Source: Paenilisteria rustica (GTDB lineage Bacteria; Bacillota; Bacilli; Lactobacillales; Listeriaceae). From it: a DNA stretch of 46,598 nucleotides. Every line of letters begins with the position of its first letter. Position 1 is the stretch's first letter. Under the pieces are notes generated by a model. The model searched no databases. It was given only the letters and a program-made list of their open reading frames with translations, and was not told the DNA's origin. The DNA is taken from positions 1 to 46,598 of the forward strand of contig NZ_JABJVM010000022.1 in NCBI RefSeq assembly GCF_013820765.1, given 5' to 3'. Of the stretch, positions 43,337 through 46,598 are shown piece by piece. A program made the position numbers and the translations under genes.

Positions 43337-45940
43337 ATGGTTAAAGCACACATTGTCAATCATACGCATTGGGATCGCGAGTGGTATTTCACGTCCACCG
43401 ATGCGCTGGTTTTGAGCGAACAACTTTTCACAGAGGTTATTGAGGAATTGAAGGCGCATCCTGAAGCAAATTTCGTATTGGACGGTCAATTATCGATTTT
43501 AGACGATTACGTCGCATTATACCCGGAAAAAATGGACGATATTAAGCAATTAATCGCGGCAAAACAGCTTTTTATCGGGCCTTGGTTCACGCAAACAGAC
43601 GCGTTTTTTGCACACGGCGAATCGATTTTGCGAAACGCGATGATTGGAATTTTTGATAGTAAAAAATACGGCGATTATATGAAAATTGGTTATTTGCCAG
43701 ATACATTTGGTTTTAACGCGCAAATGCCGACATTGCTTGCTCAGGCGGGGTTTGATAACATCATTTTCTGGCGGGGGATTCATCTTGGCGAACAAGTCCA
43801 GTCTACCTATTTCAAATGGAGCGGGCTGGGCGATGCGGCGCAGATTTACGCGATTAACATGCCGCAAGGATACGGGACGGGTATGTTGCTTGAGCCGACA
43901 ACGGCGTATGTGGACGGGCGTCTTGATCCTGCGATTGATTTCATCGCGAAATACAGCGAGACGCAAGAAGTCCTGATTCCATCGGGAAATGACCAGCTGA
44001 ACATTATTACCAATTTTGCCGAGAAATTAGCGGAAATAAACAAGATGGGACGCCATTCCTACGAGCTCAGCACATACCAAGATTTCATCGACTACGTCAA
44101 AACGTTGCCAGATTTAGAGGAATATCGTGGCGAATTCAGAAGCCCAGTTTTAGCTCGGGTGCACAAAACGATTGGCTCCAGCCGCATGAACATCAAGTTG
44201 AAAAGCGCAGAATTAGAGCAAAAATTACTGACACGCATCGAACCGCTACTCGTTATCGCGAAAGCCTCGGGAATCCCAATCAGTGAACGTTTACTAATGC
44301 ATACGTGGAAAAAACTACTGGAAGGCCAGGCGCACGATAGCTTGGCAGGATGCGTTTCCGATCCTGTCGCAGACGATATCATGCATCGAATGAAGGAAGC
44401 CGACGAATTGTGCGACAGTATTGAGAACACCATCGTGAAGAAAATCGCGGATGACCTAGAACTCGAAGCTAATGAAATCCTCGTTTTCAACACGGAACTT
44501 GCCACGTTTGATAGCTATAAAGAAGTACAAGTCATCACGAAAAACAAGCACATCCACTTTCCAGAATGCCCAGACGCGATGATTGTCCAATCGGAATATA
44601 TCGAATCGCGGGAAGACGTGCTTGAGGAAACACCAGCTGGAAATCGCTTTATTAAAGAGCCCGGATATTATGTTTTGCAAGTGAGAATGAAAATAGAGCT
44701 ACCAGGTCTTGGCTATCGCGTTCTGACTTTTGAAGACAGCGAAACGGCACTCGAAGAAATGAAACCAGTCACGGACGCCTCGATCAGCAATCCGTTTTAC
44801 AAAATTACTTTCGAAGACGGCACCATTCATCTTGAAACAGCAACTGGCGATAAACAACCTGCTTTTATCGAGCTAGAAGATGCCGCCAATGCAGGCGATA
44901 CCTATGACTATTCCCCATTAGCAAACGATGTCCCGCGCGATTTCCAATTTACAAAAGTAATAACAGAGAAATCACGCCAAGTGGAGCGTTTAATTTTGAC
45001 CGGCGTCCATGCGATGCCATTTGACTTGGAAGACCGACTCATACCAGACGGCAAACAAGCCGAACTTTTGGTAAAAATGACCTTGGAATTGAGTCGAGAT
45101 AGCGCGTTACTTCATTGCAAATTAAAAGTGAATAATCAAATCAACAGCCACCGCCTGCGCCTAAAAATAAATACCGGCGTGAAAACCGACACGAATATCG
45201 CGTCGCTCCCGTTCGGCTATATCGAGAGGAAGCCTGGCGTCCCAGCGAATTGGCAAGACACATACAGCGAAATGCCAGTCGATATTGAGCCGCTGGAACA
45301 AAGTGTGACGCTGACTAGCAAAACGAAGAGCTGTACCATCTTCACGCGAGGCATCAAAGAATACCAACAATCCGGGGACCAGTTGGCGCTGACGCTGCTC
45401 GCAACGACAGGTCAACTGGGTAAACCAAATCTTGCTTACCGTCCTGGTCGAGCATCAGGCGACACAACAAAAAAGGGCCACGTACTAATCCCAACAGAAG
45501 GCGCACAACTAATCGGCGACCACACATTCTCCCTAGCCATCTATCTGGGTGCACAAGGATTCAACGAACATGAAACCGCCCAACGCAGCAGAGAATTCAA
45601 CCAAACAACAGTTTCCTATCAACGCCAATCCTACAACTATTTCCTGCACCGATTGGACAATAAAATTCAAAAAACAGAACGAAAACGAGGCCTACAAAGG
45701 ACTCTACAACTAAGCGACATGCCAAAATCCTACCTCATTTCCGCCTGTTATCCATCCTATTACGAGTCAGACAAATACATCATCCGGATCGAAAACCCCA
45801 CCAGAACACCACAAACAATCGATCCAACACACTTAACGAAAGGCAGTGTAACGCTGGTAAATGCACTAGAAGAACCCATCACAAATCAAGATTTTACAAT
45901 CCCAGCCTATGACGCCATCACAATACGACTTCCATTTTAA
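43337..45940 (+). CDS. GH38 alpha-mannosidase (MngB-like)
   Basis: 867 residues, the usual length of bacterial MngB-type GH38 enzymes. The N-terminal HTHWDREWYFT holds zinc ligands, Asp122 in YLPDTFGFNAQMP is the likely nucleophile, and HDSLAGCVSDPV is a conserved part of the middle domain; the C-terminal beta-sandwich begins near residue 500. No signal peptide is present, so it acts in the cytoplasm on the PTS product. In E. coli the pair MngA/MngB takes up 2-O-alpha-mannosyl-D-glycerate and hydrolyses the 6-phosphate; other alpha-mannosides are possible here. ATG 43337 follows CGGAGG. The last third uses CA-rich codons but the frame is intact. No clear terminator follows. Confidence 0.92.
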   Translation: MVKAHIVNHTHWDREWYFTSTDALVLSEQLFTEVIEELKAHPEANFVLDGQLSILDDYVALYPEKMDDIKQLIAAKQLFIGPWFTQTDAFFAHGESILRNAMIGIFDSKKYGDYMKIGYLPDTFGFNAQMPTLLAQAGFDNIIFWRGIHLGEQVQSTYFKWSGLGDAAQIYAINMPQGYGTGMLLEPTTAYVDGRLDPAIDFIAKYSETQEVLIPSGNDQLNIITNFAEKLAEINKMGRHSYELSTYQDFIDYVKTLPDLEEYRGEFRSPVLARVHKTIGSSRMNIKLKSAELEQKLLTRIEPLLVIAKASGIPISERLLMHTWKKLLEGQAHDSLAGCVSDPVADDIMHRMKEADELCDSIENTIVKKIADDLELEANEILVFNTELATFDSYKEVQVITKNKHIHFPECPDAMIVQSEYIESREDVLEETPAGNRFIKEPGYYVLQVRMKIELPGLGYRVLTFEDSETALEEMKPVTDASISNPFYKITFEDGTIHLETATGDKQPAFIELEDAANAGDTYDYSPLANDVPRDFQFTKVITEKSRQVERLILTGVHAMPFDLEDRLIPDGKQAELLVKMTLELSRDSALLHCKLKVNNQINSHRLRLKINTGVKTDTNIASLPFGYIERKPGVPANWQDTYSEMPVDIEPLEQSVTLTSKTKSCTIFTRGIKEYQQSGDQLALTLLATTGQLGKPNLAYRPGRASGDTTKKGHVLIPTEGAQLIGDHTFSLAIYLGAQGFNEHETAQRSREFNQTTVSYQRQSYNYFLHRLDNKIQKTERKRGLQRTLQLSDMPKSYLISACYPSYYESDKYIIRIENPTRTPQTIDPTHLTKGSVTLVNALEEPITNQDFTIPAYDAITIRLPF

Positions 45941-45979
45941 AAAGAAACGATAAAATCAACGCACAAATCAAGTTCTTAC

Positions 45980-46008
45980 TTGCCTTTTCCATGAAATAAA
46001 GGTATATT
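45980..46008 (+). promoter_or_regulatory. Predicted promoter of the SRP RNA gene
   Basis: TTGCCT (45980-45985) and TATATT (46003-46008) are 17 bases apart; transcription would start near 46015, with 5' processing to the mature end. Confidence 0.65.
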
Positions 46009-46042
46009 TATAAGTGAGCCGTTTTTGAAATGGCAGCTAATT

Positions 46043-46313
46043 TGTCATGCTAGATGGGGACGTAGCGGAGCCCTGTAACCCACAATCCGCTCTAGTGGGG
46101 TTGAATTCCTTATCGAGGCTTTGTACCTGTTTGGTCAGCCCTTTGTAAGTGGTGTTGACGTTTGGGTCTTGCGCAATGGGAACCTGTGAACCATGTCAGG
46201 TCCGGAAGGAAGCAGCATTAATCAGTGCTTTCCATGTGCCGTGAGGTCGCCTGGGCTGAGCTAACTGCAAAGGTAACGCAGATGGATACATCGCCGGAAT
46301 AAGGTGCATGGCA
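46043..46313 (+). ncRNA. ffs: Large signal recognition particle RNA (Bacillus/Listeria type)
   Basis: The 5' end TGTCATGC pairs with the 3' end GCATGGCA. Inside are the Alu-domain segment with GGTGTTGACG-like sequence and the invariant S-domain ATGTCAGGTCCGGAAGGAAG with its GGAA loop. About 271 bases, the length of B. subtilis scRNA. The RNA joins Ffh to guide membrane and secreted proteins to SecYEG. Mature ends are inferred from the closing stem. Confidence 0.96.
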
Positions 46314-46332
46314 TTATAATTTAAAACGATAC

Positions 46333-46366
46333 AAGCCTTCTTTCTTCATTGAGAGGAGGCTTTTTT
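46333..46366 (+). terminator. Terminator of the SRP RNA gene
   Basis: AAGCCTTCT pairs with AGGAGGCTT (one wobble), followed by TTTTT. Confidence 0.85.
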
Positions 46367-46503
46367 GTTGGAGTTGTTCAAACGAAGTGAGTTACAACCC
46401 CAATATGCATGAGAGCGAAGCGAGCAGGTAATCCCCCAGTGCCTGTTCGACCGCCTCCAAACAAAGAATAGTGGCTCTATGTCAATTGTTGGGGTGAAAT
46501 ATC
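46367..46503. other. Unassigned stretch with inverted repeats after the SRP RNA
   Basis: No gene is recognised. ACCCCAA (46397-46403) can pair with TTGGGGT (46489-46495), and CAGGTA with TGCCTG inside it. The motif GAGCGAAGCGAGC is also self-similar to the nearby AACGAAGTGAGTT. It may be a structured element or decayed sequence. Confidence 0.3.
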
Positions 46504-46540
46504 AAGGTGCGAGCTAGGGAGTCAATAGCTCGTGCCTTTT
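46504..46540. terminator. Terminator hairpin near the window end
   Basis: AAGGTGCGAGCTA pairs along its full length with TAGCTCGTGCCTT (two wobbles), with T-rich tails on +; on minus it follows the possible gene end at 46542. Confidence 0.75.
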
Positions 46541-46541
46541 C

Positions 46542-46598
46542 TTAACCTACAGAGATGTCAAAATCTTTGATAAAGTGTTGGGCTAGTATTTTGGCTCG
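46542..46598 (-). CDS. Possible 3' end of a convergent gene (partial)
   Basis: On the minus strand an open frame enters from the window edge and encodes RAKILAQHFIKDFDISVG before TAA at 46542, immediately followed by the hairpin at 46504-46540. The neat stop-terminator spacing supports a real gene end, but only 18 residues are visible and they match nothing I can name. Confidence 0.4.
   Translation of the reverse strand, partial: RAKILAQHFIKDFDISVG

Noticed and set aside
46420-46460. tRNA-like TTCGA and CCA near the window end
   Set aside because: The flanking bases do not form a T stem or an acceptor stem.

Overview
The window looks like a chromosomal segment of a low-GC Gram-positive of the Listeriaceae, most likely one of the Listeria species outside the L. 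monocytogenes group. This rests on several points. There is a large Bacillus/Listeria-type SRP RNA. Secreted proteins carry the repeat modules (pectate-lyase-like adhesive domain, 'toxin Cry1Ac domain D-VI'-like repeats, Ig-like repeats) common in Listeria surface proteins. There are PrfA/Crp-type and Mga/AtxA-type regulators, and a PTS plus alpha-mannosidase operon with the same gene content as the Listeria lmo0398-0402 cluster as I recall it. Species cannot be fixed by eye.

Region 1 (1-5230) is the 3' end of a polysaccharide cluster: the tail of an initiating glycosylphosphotransferase, a WecG/TagA glycosyltransferase, a hexapeptide acyltransferase, a Wzy-like polymerase, a Wzx-like flippase and a GT4 glycosyltransferase. 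Region 2 (5257-8388) is a regulator island: two Crp/Fnr-family proteins around an Mga/AtxA-like protein, with terminators between them. Region 3 (8446-21718) is a second polysaccharide cluster, all on +. It encodes a nucleotide-sugar 4,6-dehydratase, a UDP-HexNAc 6-dehydrogenase, a Wzz-like modulator with its BY-kinase, a Wzy-like polymerase, three GT4 enzymes, a MurJ/Wzx-like flippase, a PglC-type phosphoglycosyl transferase, a DegT aminotransferase and two paralogous small lipoproteins. The predicted sugars are a 4-amino-4,6-dideoxy-HexNAc and a HexNAc uronic acid.

Region 4 (21719-37889) is rich in secreted proteins. It holds a decayed adhesin remnant, two large paralogous repeat proteins (1168 and 786 aa) and an M60/enhancin-like metallopeptidase with five carbohydrate-binding-like repeats. 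Interspersed are a formaldehyde-detoxification pair (adhC-fghA, minus strand, GC-richer), a gluconate kinase and a small secreted protein. Two compact loci at 37.06-37.35 kb and 37.99-38.35 kb each look like a type I toxin-antitoxin system: an Fst-like and a TxpA/holin-like peptide on the minus strand, each faced by a convergent predicted antisense RNA.

Region 5 (38445-45940) is sugar uptake: a GlcU/RhaT-type transporter (minus), divergent from a PRD/EIIB/EIIA regulator followed by separate PTS EIIA, EIIB and EIIC genes and a GH38 alpha-mannosidase. The regulator would sense the PTS state, the PTS would import a phosphorylated mannoside, and the mannosidase would cleave it. The window ends with the SRP RNA gene and its terminator, an unexplained structured stretch, and what may be the 3' end of a convergent gene. 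No insertion sequence, tRNA, rRNA or CRISPR array was seen.
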